Notes: a model not told the origin generated them from the letters alone. Numbered from the stretch's first letter, positions 26,420 through 35,755 are shown. The stretch is DNA of 64,000 bases from Gemmatimonadota bacterium (GCA_021324635.1 JAJPIS010000021.1:25552-89551); one strand, 5' to 3'. Program-made: numbers and translations.

Positions 26420-27937
26420 ATGGCAGCGGCGGGGACAAGCGGCGCGGGAGGCGGGGAGCGCCGCCGGCCGGCGCGCGCGGCCGGACTCTGGGACCGGCAG
26501 GCCGAACCGCTCGCCGCCCGGATGCGTCCGCGCACGCTCGACGAGCTGGCCGGGCAGCAGCGATTGCTCGGGCCGGGCACCGCCCTGCGCGCCGAGATCG
26601 AGAGTGGCCAGGTGGCGTCGATGCTCTTCTGGGGGCCGCCGGGCAGCGGCAAGACGACGATCGGCCGCCTCGTGGCTCACTACACGGATCGCGAGTTCGT
26701 GCCGTTCTCGGCCGTCACCGAGGGGGTGCCGCGCGTCCGGGCGATCGTCGCCGAAGCCGACGAGCGACTCGCGGCCGGCCGCGGAACGGTCCTGTTCGTC
26801 GATGAGATCCACCGCTTCAACCGCGCGCAACAGGACGCCTTCCTGCCCTTTGTCGAGAGTGGCACGATCACCCTCATCGGCGCGACGACCGAGAATCCGT
26901 CGTTCGAGATCACGGGCGCGCTGCTCTCGCGCCTCCGGGTCTTCGTCCTGGAGCCGTTGTCATCGGCCGACCTCGAGCTGGTCGTGCGGCGAGCGTTGGC
27001 GGATCCCGACCGCGGGCTCGGGCAGTTGGCCCTGTCGCTCGAGCCGGACGCGCTCGGCCTCATCGTGACGCAGGCCGATGGCGACGCCCGGCGCGCGCTC
27101 ACGGCGCTCGAGGCCGCGGCAGCGACCGTCGTCCGGCAGGGCGAGACGACGATCTCGGCCGCCACGGTGCGCAACGCCCTTCAGGCGCGCACTCTGCGCT
27201 ACGACAAGTCGGGCGAGGAGCACTACAACCTGATCTCGGCATATCACAAGGCGCTCCGCGGCAGCGATGCGCAGGGGGCGCTGTACTGGCTGGCACGCAT
27301 GATCGAAAGCGGTGAGGATCCGATGTACGTCGCCCGCCGGACCGTGCGGTTCGCGGCGGAAGACATCGGTCTGGCCGATCCCGACGCGCTGCGTGTGGCG
27401 CTCGCGGCGCGCGATGCGTACCACTTCCTCGGCTCGCCGGAAGGGGAGCTCGCGATCGCCGAGGCGGCGGTCTATCTGGCGACCGCCCCGAAGTCCAATT
27501 CCGTCTATCGCGCGTGGAGCGCCGCGCTCGAGCTCGCGCGTGCGACGCCGGCTGCGCCGGTGCCGATGCACCTCCGGAACGCGCCGACGCGGCTCATGAA
27601 GGAGCTGGGCTACGGCCGCGGCTATCAATATGCGCACGCCGTTCCGGAAGCGTACATTCCCCAGGAGTATCTCCCGGAGGATGCCGCCGGCCGCATCCTG
27701 TACGAGCCCGGACCGTTCGGGTTCGAGAAGGAGATCGCCAAGCGTCTCGCATGGTGGGACGACCTGCGGCAGCGCCTGGAGGGTGGCGAGCGCGTGGGGC
27801 CTCCCGTCGGTGGGCCGGACGAGGGGAACGAGGCGCCGGGATCACCCGAGCGGGAGCGGCGGCGCGGTCCGGATGCGGGTGAGAGCGGCCGAGCGAGTGA
27901 ACAGGGCGGCGCGGAGGACAGGGATGCAGATGCCTGA
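26420..27937 (+). CDS. rarA: replication-associated recombination protein RarA (MgsA)
   Basis: A clamp-loader-like AAA+ ATPase acting at stalled replication forks. It shows the MRPRTLDELAGQQ opening, Walker A GPPGSGKTT (about 72-80), Walker B FVDEIHRFN (about 126), sensor GATTENPSFE, and the MgsA C-terminal region ending in YQYAHAVPEAYIPQEYLPE. The 505 residues include a disordered, charged C-terminal tail of about 55 residues beyond the usual end. The open frame runs further upstream, but ATG 26420 gives the family N-terminus. The 3' end overlaps the LEA14-like gene by 14 bases. Confidence 0.94.
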   Translation: MAAAGTSGAGGGERRRPARAAGLWDRQAEPLAARMRPRTLDELAGQQRLLGPGTALRAEIESGQVASMLFWGPPGSGKTTIGRLVAHYTDREFVPFSAVTEGVPRVRAIVAEADERLAAGRGTVLFVDEIHRFNRAQQDAFLPFVESGTITLIGATTENPSFEITGALLSRLRVFVLEPLSSADLELVVRRALADPDRGLGQLALSLEPDALGLIVTQADGDARRALTALEAAAATVVRQGETTISAATVRNALQARTLRYDKSGEEHYNLISAYHKALRGSDAQGALYWLARMIESGEDPMYVARRTVRFAAEDIGLADPDALRVALAARDAYHFLGSPEGELAIAEAAVYLATAPKSNSVYRAWSAALELARATPAAPVPMHLRNAPTRLMKELGYGRGYQYAHAVPEAYIPQEYLPEDAAGRILYEPGPFGFEKEIAKRLAWWDDLRQRLEGGERVGPPVGGPDEGNEAPGSPERERRRGPDAGESGRASEQGGAEDRDADA

Positions 27938-28457
27938 CGGTAGCGCTCGAGCGTTGTGGCGTGGCCCGCGACCGGGTCGCGGCGTCTGGACGGCGGTGCT
28001 GCTGGGGCTCACGATGGTCGTCGGGGCGGCCGCATGTCGCACGACCGCGGAGGAAGTGGCCTTTCGCGAGCCGATGGTCACCCTGAGAGACGTCCGGCTG
28101 CGCGGGGTGGGGCTCAACGGCGGCTCGATCGACATCGTGGTCAACGTCACGAACCTCAACCACTTTCCCCTCGCCGTGCGGGCACTCACCTATCAGTTGG
28201 CGGTGGACAGCGTCCGGTTTGGCCAGGGCTCGACCGACCAGGCGTTCACCGTGCCGCCCCGCGACTCGGCGAACGCGACCCTGCCGTTGACCTTCTCGTA
28301 TGCGGGGATCGGCCAGGCCGGGCGCGACCTGATGGGGACCGGCACCGTCACCTACCACGTGCTCGGGTCGATCACCGTGAACACGGACGTCGGGGAGTTC
28401 ACCCGCCCCTTCGACCGGACGGCGCGCCTGGCATCGCTCAACATCGGAACCCACTGA
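27924..28457 (+). CDS. LEA14-like (WHy domain) lipoprotein
   Basis: A 177-residue protein with a hydrophobic N-terminal segment ending in VVGAAAC, a plausible lipobox with Cys38 as the modified residue. It is followed by a LEA type 2/WHy-like beta domain (EPMVTLRDVRLRGVGLNGGSIDIVVNVTNLNHFPL). Such domains are linked to desiccation or stress tolerance, but function here is not established. GGAGG lies 6 bases before the ATG at 27924, which decides the start and makes the gene overlap the end of rarA. It would be anchored in the periplasm or outer membrane. Confidence 0.82.
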   Translation: MQMPDGSARALWRGPRPGRGVWTAVLLGLTMVVGAAACRTTAEEVAFREPMVTLRDVRLRGVGLNGGSIDIVVNVTNLNHFPLAVRALTYQLAVDSVRFGQGSTDQAFTVPPRDSANATLPLTFSYAGIGQAGRDLMGTGTVTYHVLGSITVNTDVGEFTRPFDRTARLASLNIGTH

Positions 28458-28488
28458 GGGCGACCATATCTCGCGTGCAACGATCTCG

Positions 28489-29787
28489 CTGACCCCGCCG
28501 ACCGAGCGGGCGGTCCTCGTCGGGGCGCCGCTCAAGCGGACGACGGAGCGGCACCAGATCGAGGAACATCTGGGGGAATTGGCCCGCCTCGCGGACACGG
28601 CGGGCGCGACCGTCGTCGGTGAGGTCACGCAACGCCTCGAGCGGCCGCACCCGGCGACCTACCTCGGCAAGGGAAAGATCGAGGAGCTCCGCCAGCGGGT
28701 CGAAGGGGACGATGCGAGCGTCGTGATCTTCGACGACGAGCTGACACCGGCGCAGGGAAAGAACATCGAGGACGCGACGGGGCGACGGGTGATCGACCGC
28801 GCGGAGCTGATTCTCGACATCTTCGCGACCCGCGCCCGGACGAGCGAAGCGCGGCTCCAGGTGGAGTTGGCCCAACTCGAGTACATGCTGCCCCGCCTGA
28901 CCCGCATGTGGGCGCACCTGGGCCGCGAACGGGGTGGCATCGGCATGCGAGGACCGGGCGAGACCCAGCTCGAGACCGACCGCCGGCTGATCGGCCGCCG
29001 GATCAAGCTCCTGCGAGACCGGCTGGTCGAAGTGGGACGGGCGCGGGCCGTCCAGCGACATGGCCGCCAGGGCGCCTTTCGCGTGGCGCTCGTCGGATAC
29101 ACCAACGCGGGTAAATCGTCCATTCTGCGCGGGCTCTCCGGGGCCGGCGACATCGTGGTCGAGGACCGGCTGTTCGCGACGTTGGATCCGCTGACGCGGG
29201 ACATCGACGTCGGGGGGGCAGGCGGGGGCGGGCGGATCCTCCTCACCGACACCGTCGGATTCATCCGGAAGCTCCCGCACCACCTCGTCGCATCGTTCCG
29301 CGCCACCCTCGAGGAAGTCACGGAGGCCGATCTGCTGCTGCACGTCATCGACGCGAGTCATCCGGCGTGGGACGAACAGCGGGCCGTGGTCGAGGACGTG
29401 CTCGACGAGCTGGGTGCGTCCCGTCGGCCCCTGCGCCATGTGTTCAACAAGATCGATCGACTCTCCCCCGTGGATGTGGACGCGTTGCGCGAGCGGGCCG
29501 CGAATCTGATGCCGGACGCCGTCTTCGCGTCGGCGATCACGACGGATGGCCTCGCGCCCCTGCGCGCGGCGCTGCTGGCGTCCCGCCGCGCCCTGCGGCC
29601 GCTCGCGACCGTTCGACTCCCGGCCGCGGCCGGCAAGCTGCTCGCGACGCTGCACCGGGAAGGCGAGGTCGCCGCGGTGTTCAGCGAAGGGGCGACGCTC
29701 GTCGTCCGGGCCCGCATCGACGACGCCCTGGTCGCGCGGCTGCGCCAGCACGGGGCGACGGTGGTGATGGACACTGGCAGGGTGTAA
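28489..29787 (+). CDS. hflX: ribosome-associated GTPase HflX, start codon unclear
   Basis: A GTPase that binds and splits stalled ribosomes. It has the HflX N-domain (PHPATYLGKGKIEEL, FDDELTPAQGKNIEDATGRRVIDR), the glycine-rich linker GIGMRGPGETQLETDRR, and G-domain motifs GYTNAGKSS, DTVGFIRKLPHHLVASF and NKID. Homology clearly continues upstream of the first usable TTG (28579) through ERAVLVGAPLKRTTERHQIEEHL. That stretch contains no in-frame ATG, GTG or TTG back to the stop at 28378. I set the start at CTG 28489 provisionally; an ATC at 28468, seven bases after GAGGG, is another possibility, as is an indel near the start. Confidence 0.85.
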   Translation: MTPPTERAVLVGAPLKRTTERHQIEEHLGELARLADTAGATVVGEVTQRLERPHPATYLGKGKIEELRQRVEGDDASVVIFDDELTPAQGKNIEDATGRRVIDRAELILDIFATRARTSEARLQVELAQLEYMLPRLTRMWAHLGRERGGIGMRGPGETQLETDRRLIGRRIKLLRDRLVEVGRARAVQRHGRQGAFRVALVGYTNAGKSSILRGLSGAGDIVVEDRLFATLDPLTRDIDVGGAGGGGRILLTDTVGFIRKLPHHLVASFRATLEEVTEADLLLHVIDASHPAWDEQRAVVEDVLDELGASRRPLRHVFNKIDRLSPVDVDALRERAANLMPDAVFASAITTDGLAPLRAALLASRRALRPLATVRLPAAAGKLLATLHREGEVAAVFSEGATLVVRARIDDALVARLRQHGATVVMDTGRV

Positions 29788-31515
29788 ATGACCGGCGCGA
29801 CCGGCCTGCCGACCCTGCTGTCCAGCACGTCCGGGAGCGCGGGGAACGCCCTCCGCGCGACGGTCGCGGTCTACGCCGCCGCATTCGCCCTCGCGACCAT
29901 CTCGTCCCTGATCTTCACCTACGCGGTCCGCGCACGGGCGCAGGGCGCCGGCCTCTTCGACCGCAGCGACGCTCGCAAGCTGCACGAGCGCGACGTGCCG
30001 CGCGTCGGCGGCGTCGGGATCGTGCTGGCGGTCGTGGTGGCCGGCGCCATCATCATCGGACTGTTCGGCCCGCGCCAGATGACGGCCGGCACGCGCGGAC
30101 TCCTCGTCGTCCTCGCCGGCGGCCTCGCGATTCACCTGGTCGGTCTCTACGACGACCTGTATCAGCTCGCGGCCCGATGGAAGCTGCTGACGCAGGTCGT
30201 GATCGCCATCCTCGTGTTCGCGGCCGGCGTGCGGATGACGACGCTGTCCCTGCCGTTCCTGCGGATCATCGAGCTGGGGCCAGTAGCGGGGCTCGTGCTG
30301 ACGGTGGTCTGGTTCGTCGGAATCACCAACGCCTTCAACCTGATCGACGGGCTGGATGGCCTCGCGGCCGGGGCGGCGCTGTTCGCCCTGACGACCATGT
30401 TCGTCGTGGCGATCGTGAACGGCCGCTATGGGGCGGCGCTCGCGACGCTCACGCTCGCCGGCGCCGTGCTCGGGTTTCTGTACTACAACTTCTACCCGGC
30501 GACGATCTTTCTCGGCGACTCCGGCAGCCTGTTCCTCGGCTTCATGCTCGCCGGGATCGGTGTCCTGAGTGCGCAGAAGTCGCCGACCGTGGTCGCGGTC
30601 GCGATCCCTGTGGTATCGCTCGGCCTCCCCGTGCTCGACACCGCGCTGGCGATCGTCCGCCGGTTCCTGCGTCGGCAGCCGATCTTCGCCGCCGATCGCG
30701 GGCACATTCACCACCGCCTGCTCGGCCGCGGGTACTCGCCGCGCACGGTCGTGATGGTGCTCTACGGCGCCTGTGCGCTGCTCGCGCTCGCCGGGATGCT
30801 CCTGGTCAACGACGGTGGGCAGGTCGCTCTCGTGCTGGTCACGATCGGGCTCGGTGTCGGGTTCACGATCCAGCGGCTGCGGATCTACGAGCTGGAGGAG
30901 TTCGGCCGACTGCTGAAGCGCGGGGTGCGCCAGCGCCACTCGATCGCCCGCGGCGTGCGCCTCCGCGAAGCCAGCGCCCGGCTCTCTGGGCTCGGTGAGC
31001 TGTCCGCGGTGTTCGCGTCGTTGGGAGAGGTGTTCGCGGCCGACGGATGCCGGCGCGCCGAGGTCCGCCTGGCAGTGCAATTCCTGGGAGCCCGGCGCGC
31101 CGGCGTCGCGCTGCCGGTCCCCCCGGCCCGCCCCGCGCGGCGCGCGGACGACGAGGTGGTCGTCTGGGCCTGGGAGCCGGCCGAGGATCTCGAGGAGCGG
31201 AGTTCCTGGTGGCACGTGTCGGTCCCGCTGCTCGACGGACACGGCGCACGGTTCGGCTCCCTTCTCTTCTGGCAGACGCGTGAGGCGATCGACGCGCCGT
31301 TCCTCCACTTCCATCTCGTGGCCGGCGAGCTTCGTGAGCGGGTCGAGGCCAAGCTGCTCGCGCTCTGGCCGGTCGATGGAGCGGCGGGGGCCGAGGATGA
31401 TGTCGCGGACTCGGGACCTGCCGGCGCGCGAGGTGCGACGGGGGCGGGCGGCGGGCGTGTCGGTGCGAGGGGGTGGATGCCCGGCGGATCGGGGTCCGCG
31501 GTCCCGGCGACCTGA
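29788..31515 (+). CDS. WecA/MraY-type undecaprenyl-phosphate sugar-1-phosphate transferase with long C-terminal tail
   Basis: A polytopic inner-membrane enzyme that starts glycan assembly by moving a HexNAc-1-phosphate from UDP onto undecaprenyl phosphate. Diagnostic loops are present: GLYDDLY, NAFNLIDGLDGLAAG, FLGDSGSLFLGF and the HIHHRLLGRGYS motif. About eleven membrane helices end near residue 360. A soluble tail of about 205 residues follows, absent in ordinary WecA, with no clear domain match. The ATG comes directly after the hflX stop (TAAATG). It opens the polysaccharide locus, matching its role. WecA (GlcNAc) versus WbcO or WbpL-like specificity is not decided. Confidence 0.9.
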   Translation: MTGATGLPTLLSSTSGSAGNALRATVAVYAAAFALATISSLIFTYAVRARAQGAGLFDRSDARKLHERDVPRVGGVGIVLAVVVAGAIIIGLFGPRQMTAGTRGLLVVLAGGLAIHLVGLYDDLYQLAARWKLLTQVVIAILVFAAGVRMTTLSLPFLRIIELGPVAGLVLTVVWFVGITNAFNLIDGLDGLAAGAALFALTTMFVVAIVNGRYGAALATLTLAGAVLGFLYYNFYPATIFLGDSGSLFLGFMLAGIGVLSAQKSPTVVAVAIPVVSLGLPVLDTALAIVRRFLRRQPIFAADRGHIHHRLLGRGYSPRTVVMVLYGACALLALAGMLLVNDGGQVALVLVTIGLGVGFTIQRLRIYELEEFGRLLKRGVRQRHSIARGVRLREASARLSGLGELSAVFASLGEVFAADGCRRAEVRLAVQFLGARRAGVALPVPPARPARRADDEVVVWAWEPAEDLEERSSWWHVSVPLLDGHGARFGSLLFWQTREAIDAPFLHFHLVAGELRERVEAKLLALWPVDGAAGAEDDVADSGPAGARGATGAGGGRVGARGWMPGGSGSAVPAT

Positions 31516-31516
31516 G

Positions 31517-32434
31517 ATGGCGCTCGCGCTCGAGTCCGCCGCCGCACCGGTCGTGGACGGACTCCGCCCGCCGACCGAGGCCCGTGGTCCGCACGACGCG
31601 GGAGCGGCCGTCGACCGGCCGGCGCTCGTCATCACCGCCGGCGGTCGGCTGCCGCGCATCGGGTGGCGCGAGCTCAGGGACTATCGGACGCTCCTGTATT
31701 TCCTGGTCTGGCGCGATCTCCGGGTGCGGTACACGCAAACGGTTCTTGGCGTGGGGTGGGCCGTGCTTCAGCCGGTCCTTGGCACGGTCGTGTTCACGCT
31801 CATCTTCGGTCGGATCGTGCACGTGCCGACGGACGGCGTGCCGTACGCCGCATTCGCGCTCGCCGCGCTCGTGCCGTGGACGTACGTGTCGGCGTCGGTG
31901 TCGGCGGCCGGAACGAGCCTCCTCAACAGCTCGACGCTGATCACCAAGGTCTACTTCCCGCGCCTGACGATCCCGCTCGCCCCGGTGGTCGGCAGCGGCG
32001 TGGATCTCACGATCGGGTTGGCGCTGCTCGCCGGTGCGCTTCCCCTGCTCGGCGTCGTGCCCGGCGCTGTCGCGGTCGTCGCCGTCCCCGCGTCGATCGT
32101 CGCCTTCGCGGTCACCGCCGCCGGCGTCGGATGCTGGACGGCCGCGCTGAGCGTCCAGTTTCGCGATGTGAAGCATCTGCTGCCATTCGCCACGACGATG
32201 TGGATGTACGCGTCACCGATCGTCTACCCGGCGAGTCGCGTCCCGGCGCGGTTCGCGATCTGGTACGGGCTCAACCCGCTCGCGGGCACGATCGAGGGGT
32301 TCCGGGCGGCGCTGACCGGACGACCCGTCGCCTGGGAGGCGTGGCTCGAGTCCGCGGCCGTCGGGGTCCTCCTGTTCGTCACCGGTGCCCTCTACTTCCG
32401 GCGAACCGAGCGGGTGTTCGCGGATGTCGTCTGA
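31517..32434 (+). CDS. wzm: polysaccharide ABC exporter, permease (Wzm-type)
   Basis: The membrane half of an ABC-2-type exporter of undecaprenyl-linked glycans. After a disordered N-terminus of about 50 residues, the typical opening RDYRTLLYFLVWRDLRVRY is followed by WAVLQPVLGTVVFTLIFG, about six membrane helices, VQFRDVKHLLPF and the C-terminal NPLAGTIEGFR. I start it at ATG 31517, one base after the WecA-type stop. Pairing with the ATPase gene immediately downstream confirms the role. Confidence 0.93.
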   Translation: MALALESAAAPVVDGLRPPTEARGPHDAGAAVDRPALVITAGGRLPRIGWRELRDYRTLLYFLVWRDLRVRYTQTVLGVGWAVLQPVLGTVVFTLIFGRIVHVPTDGVPYAAFALAALVPWTYVSASVSAAGTSLLNSSTLITKVYFPRLTIPLAPVVGSGVDLTIGLALLAGALPLLGVVPGAVAVVAVPASIVAFAVTAAGVGCWTAALSVQFRDVKHLLPFATTMWMYASPIVYPASRVPARFAIWYGLNPLAGTIEGFRAALTGRPVAWEAWLESAAVGVLLFVTGALYFRRTERVFADVV

Positions 32435-32449
32435 CGTGGACGCGCCGCG

Positions 32450-33754
32450 GTGAGCGCGTGGGCGGTCGAGGCCACGGGCCTCGGGAAACGGTACCGCATC
32501 GGCAGCCGCTCGGCACGGGCGGACTCCCTCCGCGACCTGGTCGGCAACGCCCTGCGAGCTCCCGTCGCGAACTTCCGCCGGGTCCGGCGGCTGACCGAGT
32601 TCGCCGACTCCGGCGACGCGGCGGACGTCGTCTGGGCGCTGCGGGACGTCTCCTTTCGGGTGGCGCACGGTGAGGTCCTCGGCATCGTCGGCCGGAATGG
32701 CGCGGGGAAGAGCACGCTGCTCAAGGTGCTCTCGCGCATCACGGAACCGACCACCGGTCGCGCCGTCCTTCGCGGGCGCGTCGGCTCGCTGCTCGAGGTC
32801 GGCACGGGCTTCCACCCGGATCTGACCGGCCGCGAGAATGTCTTTCTCAACGGCGCGATCCTCGGCATGGACCGGCGCCACGTCGACCGATCCTTCGACG
32901 CCATCGTCGCCTTCGCCGGCGTCGAGCGATTCATCGACACGCCCGTCAAGCGATACTCGAGCGGGATGTACCTGCGCCTGGCGTTCGCCGTGGCCGCGCA
33001 TCTCGAGCCGGAGATCCTGATCGTCGACGAGGTGCTGGCGGTCGGCGATGCGCAGTTCCAGAAGAAGTGTCTCGGAAAGATGCGGACGGTGAGTGAGGAA
33101 GGGCGGACGGTGATCTTCGTCAGCCACAACCTCGCGGCGGTGCGGACGCTCTGCACGCGGGCGCTCCTGATCGACGGTGGCCGGATCACGGTCGACGAGG
33201 CGGCGGCGGCCGTCGTGGCGCGGTACTCGGCCGCGATGAGCGAGCAGGTGCTGGCGCGGAGCTGGCCGGATCCGGATACGGCGCCGCAGAACGGGGCGTT
33301 CCGGCTGGACCGGGTGGCCGTCGTGTCGGCGGACCACGGTCCGCTGGATGAGATCACGACCGACACCCCGTTCCGGATCGACATCGATTTCACGACCAAG
33401 CGCGCGGGCGTTCCCGCCGGGCTCACGGTGTATCTGTTCGACGCCGAGAACGCCTGCGTGCTCACGAGCGTCAACAACCGCGAGCCGCACTGGTACGGCA
33501 AGCCGATGCCGGCCGGGCGATTCCGGGCGTCCTGTCATGTGCCGGGCCGCCTCTTCAACGCCGGCATCTTCTCGATCTCGATCAACATGTTCGGCGCGAG
33601 CTTCACCGACAACCACCAGATCAACGACGTGCTTCGCCTGGAGATCGCCGACGGGTCCGCGCTTCGCAACGACTACTTCGGGCCCTTCTTTGGTCCCATG
33701 CGCCCCGATTGGCGGTGGACCACTGTGCCCCGGGAGGCCCCGGATGGCCGCTGA
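32450..33754 (+). CDS. wzt: polysaccharide ABC exporter, ATPase (Wzt-type) with C-terminal glycan-binding-type domain
   Basis: The nucleotide-binding half of the exporter. Walker A is GRNGAGKST (about residue 82), the signature is YSSGM, Walker B is ILIVDEV and the switch is VSHN. Residues about 285-430 form an additional beta domain (FRLDRVAVVSADHG, GRLFNAGIFSISINMFG) as in Wzt of O8/O9a-type systems, where it recognises the capped end of the chain before export. This suggests a chain-terminating modification exists. The start is GTG 32450, 15 bases after wzm. The 3' end overlaps the next glycosyltransferase by 11 bases. Confidence 0.94.
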   Translation: MSAWAVEATGLGKRYRIGSRSARADSLRDLVGNALRAPVANFRRVRRLTEFADSGDAADVVWALRDVSFRVAHGEVLGIVGRNGAGKSTLLKVLSRITEPTTGRAVLRGRVGSLLEVGTGFHPDLTGRENVFLNGAILGMDRRHVDRSFDAIVAFAGVERFIDTPVKRYSSGMYLRLAFAVAAHLEPEILIVDEVLAVGDAQFQKKCLGKMRTVSEEGRTVIFVSHNLAAVRTLCTRALLIDGGRITVDEAAAAVVARYSAAMSEQVLARSWPDPDTAPQNGAFRLDRVAVVSADHGPLDEITTDTPFRIDIDFTTKRAGVPAGLTVYLFDAENACVLTSVNNREPHWYGKPMPAGRFRASCHVPGRLFNAGIFSISINMFGASFTDNHQINDVLRLEIADGSALRNDYFGPFFGPMRPDWRWTTVPREAPDGR

Positions 33755-34769
33755 GGCCACTGCGCTCACCTGTGCGGTCATCGTGCTCAACTGGAACGGG
33801 CGGGCCCATCTGGAGGCGCTGCTGCCGAGTCTCTACGCGGCGCGCGCGCGGTGGGAGGCCGGACGCGCCGGGCGCACGCTGCCGATCGTCATCGTGGACA
33901 ATCGGAGCACCGCAGGCGACGTCGACTGGCTGCACGCCCACCACCCCGACGTCGAAGTCGTGATCGCCCGGGCGAACGATTTTCTCTTTTCACTCAACCC
34001 GGCCGTCGCCGCTCGCACCGAGGATGTGGTCGTCATCCTCAACAACGACATGCGTGTCGACCCGGACTTCCTCGAGCCGCTGGTGACGCACTTCGCGGAC
34101 CCCGCAGTCTTCGCGGTCGCGGCCGACGTCATGAACTGGGAAGGCACGGAACGGCAGCTCGGGCGGCGACTCGTGCGCTTCGAGCGCTTCTGGTGCTACC
34201 ACTGGTTCGATCGGGCCGTCGACGCGACGTGCTATACCGCCGAGGCCGGCGGCGGGTGCTCGGCGTACCGCCGGGCGTATTTCACCGCTCTGGGCGGGTT
34301 CGATCCGCTCTACCGGCCGGCGTACTGGGAGGACTTCGACCTGACCTACCGCGCCTGGATGCGCGGGTGGCCGTCGATGCTCGAGCCACGGAGCACCATC
34401 TATCACCGGGGCAGCGCGACCATGACGACCACCATTCCCGAGGGTCGCCTCGGCCGCATCATGGCCCGCAACCAGTTCCTCTTCATCGTGAGCAATGTGG
34501 GAGACTGGCGATTCCTCGTCGGCATGCTCGCGTTCTGGCCCTATCGCCTGCTTCTCCATGCGTCGCGCGGCAACTGGTCGCTCGTCCTGGGCCAGCTCGC
34601 ATCCGTGCCACGCCTGGCGGCCGCCCTCCGCCGCCGGGGGCGCCGAAACCCGGTGTTGACCTCGGCCGGTATCGCTCGCGCGGTTCGTCGGAGCGTCGGC
34701 GGAGCGGGACACACGGAGCACGCCGGTGACGTGTTGGCGGGCTCGGCGCCCGTCGGGGTGGGCGCATGA
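33744..34769 (+). CDS. GT2 family glycosyltransferase
   Basis: An inverting, GT-A fold transferase of 341 residues. Visible are CAVIVLNWNGRAHLEALLPSL, VIVDNRST, the metal-binding region VILNNDMRVD, GGCSAYRRAYFTALGGFDPLYRPAYWEDFDLTYRAW (the acceptor-site ED motif) and a basic, partly hydrophobic C-terminus (FLVGMLAFWPYRLLLH) that may attach it to the membrane. It resembles rhamnosyl-type GT2 enzymes, but donor and acceptor are unknown. The start at ATG 33744 follows GGGAGG and overlaps wzt. Confidence 0.88.
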   Translation: MAAEATALTCAVIVLNWNGRAHLEALLPSLYAARARWEAGRAGRTLPIVIVDNRSTAGDVDWLHAHHPDVEVVIARANDFLFSLNPAVAARTEDVVVILNNDMRVDPDFLEPLVTHFADPAVFAVAADVMNWEGTERQLGRRLVRFERFWCYHWFDRAVDATCYTAEAGGGCSAYRRAYFTALGGFDPLYRPAYWEDFDLTYRAWMRGWPSMLEPRSTIYHRGSATMTTTIPEGRLGRIMARNQFLFIVSNVGDWRFLVGMLAFWPYRLLLHASRGNWSLVLGQLASVPRLAAALRRRGRRNPVLTSAGIARAVRRSVGGAGHTEHAGDVLAGSAPVGVGA

Positions 34770-35752
34770 CCGCCATCCGCGATCGGACGATCCTCATTAC
34801 CGGCGGCACGGGCTCCTTCGGGAACCGGGTGGCGACGCATCTGGCGTCGCTCAACCCGAAGCGCATCATCGTGTACAGCCGAGACGAGAAGAAGCAGTGG
34901 GAGATGCAGCATCGGTTCCCCGACTTCGACTATGTCATCGGTGACGTGCGCGACCCCGCCCGCCTCGCGGATGTCATGCGCGGCGTCGACCTGGTCTTCC
35001 ACGCGGCGGCGCTGAAGCAGGTGCCCTCGTGTGAGGCGTACCCGTACGAGGCCTTTCAGACGAACACGATCGGGTCGCAGAATGTGTGCGATGCGGCGCT
35101 CCGCGCCGGTGTGGGAACCGTCGTCGCCCTGAGCACCGACAAGGCGGTCAAGCCCGTCAACGCGATGGGGATGTCGAAGGCCATGATGGAGAAGATCGTC
35201 TGCTCCAAGAACCAGATGCCGCTGGAGACCCGGTTCTGCTGCGTCCGCTACGGCAATGTCATGGGGAGTCGTGGGTCGGTGATCCCGCTCTTCCGCAAGC
35301 AGATCGAGGCCGGCGGCCCCGTGACGCTCACCGTGGGTCAGATGACCCGGTTCCTCATGACCCTGGACGAGTCGGTCGACCTCGTCGTGCACGCCATGAC
35401 GCACGCGACCGGTGGCGAGGTGTTCGTGCGCAAGGCGCCGGCGGCGACGGTGGCGGACCTGGCGCGGGCGCTGATCGTGAAGTACGGGGGCGGCGCCGAG
35501 ATCCCGGTGCGCACGATCGGCATCCGCCCGGGGGAGAAGGTCGACGAGGTGCTCGTGAACGAGTACGAGATCCAGCGGGCGCTCGAGACGGACGACTACT
35601 TCACGATCTACCCGGAGTACCGGGTGCCCGCGGTGACCTGTCGATATCCGGTCGGCTACGAGTACACGTCGGCGAACACTCGGCGGGTCAGCGGGCCGGA
35701 GGAGATCGGCGCGCTGCTGGATCGCGTCGGCCTGGTCGAGTACTACATCTGA
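34766..35752 (+). CDS. FnlA/CapE/WbvB-type UDP-GlcNAc 4,6-dehydratase (5-epimerising)
   Basis: An extended SDR of 328 residues. NAD(P) binding: ITGGTGSFG. Typical family segments are SRDEKKQWEMQHRF, HAAALKQVPSCE, STDKAVKPVNAMGMSKAMMEK and RYGNVMGSRGSVIPLF. The catalytic tyrosine position of ordinary SDRs is methionine here (MSKAMMEK), which is normal for the FnlA/CapE group and separates it from Tyr-containing relatives. These enzymes convert UDP-GlcNAc to a 4-keto-6-deoxy-L-talo sugar, the entry to L-FucNAc, L-RhaNAc and L-QuiNAc. The ATGA overlap with the GT2 and the reductase-like gene directly after it support a shared pathway. Confidence 0.88.
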   Translation: MTAIRDRTILITGGTGSFGNRVATHLASLNPKRIIVYSRDEKKQWEMQHRFPDFDYVIGDVRDPARLADVMRGVDLVFHAAALKQVPSCEAYPYEAFQTNTIGSQNVCDAALRAGVGTVVALSTDKAVKPVNAMGMSKAMMEKIVCSKNQMPLETRFCCVRYGNVMGSRGSVIPLFRKQIEAGGPVTLTVGQMTRFLMTLDESVDLVVHAMTHATGGEVFVRKAPAATVADLARALIVKYGGGAEIPVRTIGIRPGEKVDEVLVNEYEIQRALETDDYFTIYPEYRVPAVTCRYPVGYEYTSANTRRVSGPEEIGALLDRVGLVEYYI

Positions 35753-35755
35753 CCG

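Noticed and set aside
28438..31659. A very long open frame on the minus strand (over 1000 codons), and a similar one at 18768-21377.
   Set aside because: They lie opposite hflX-wecA and alaS, whose motifs are unmistakable. Their composition (R, H, D and P rich, no domain) is typical of antisense frames in high-G+C genomes.
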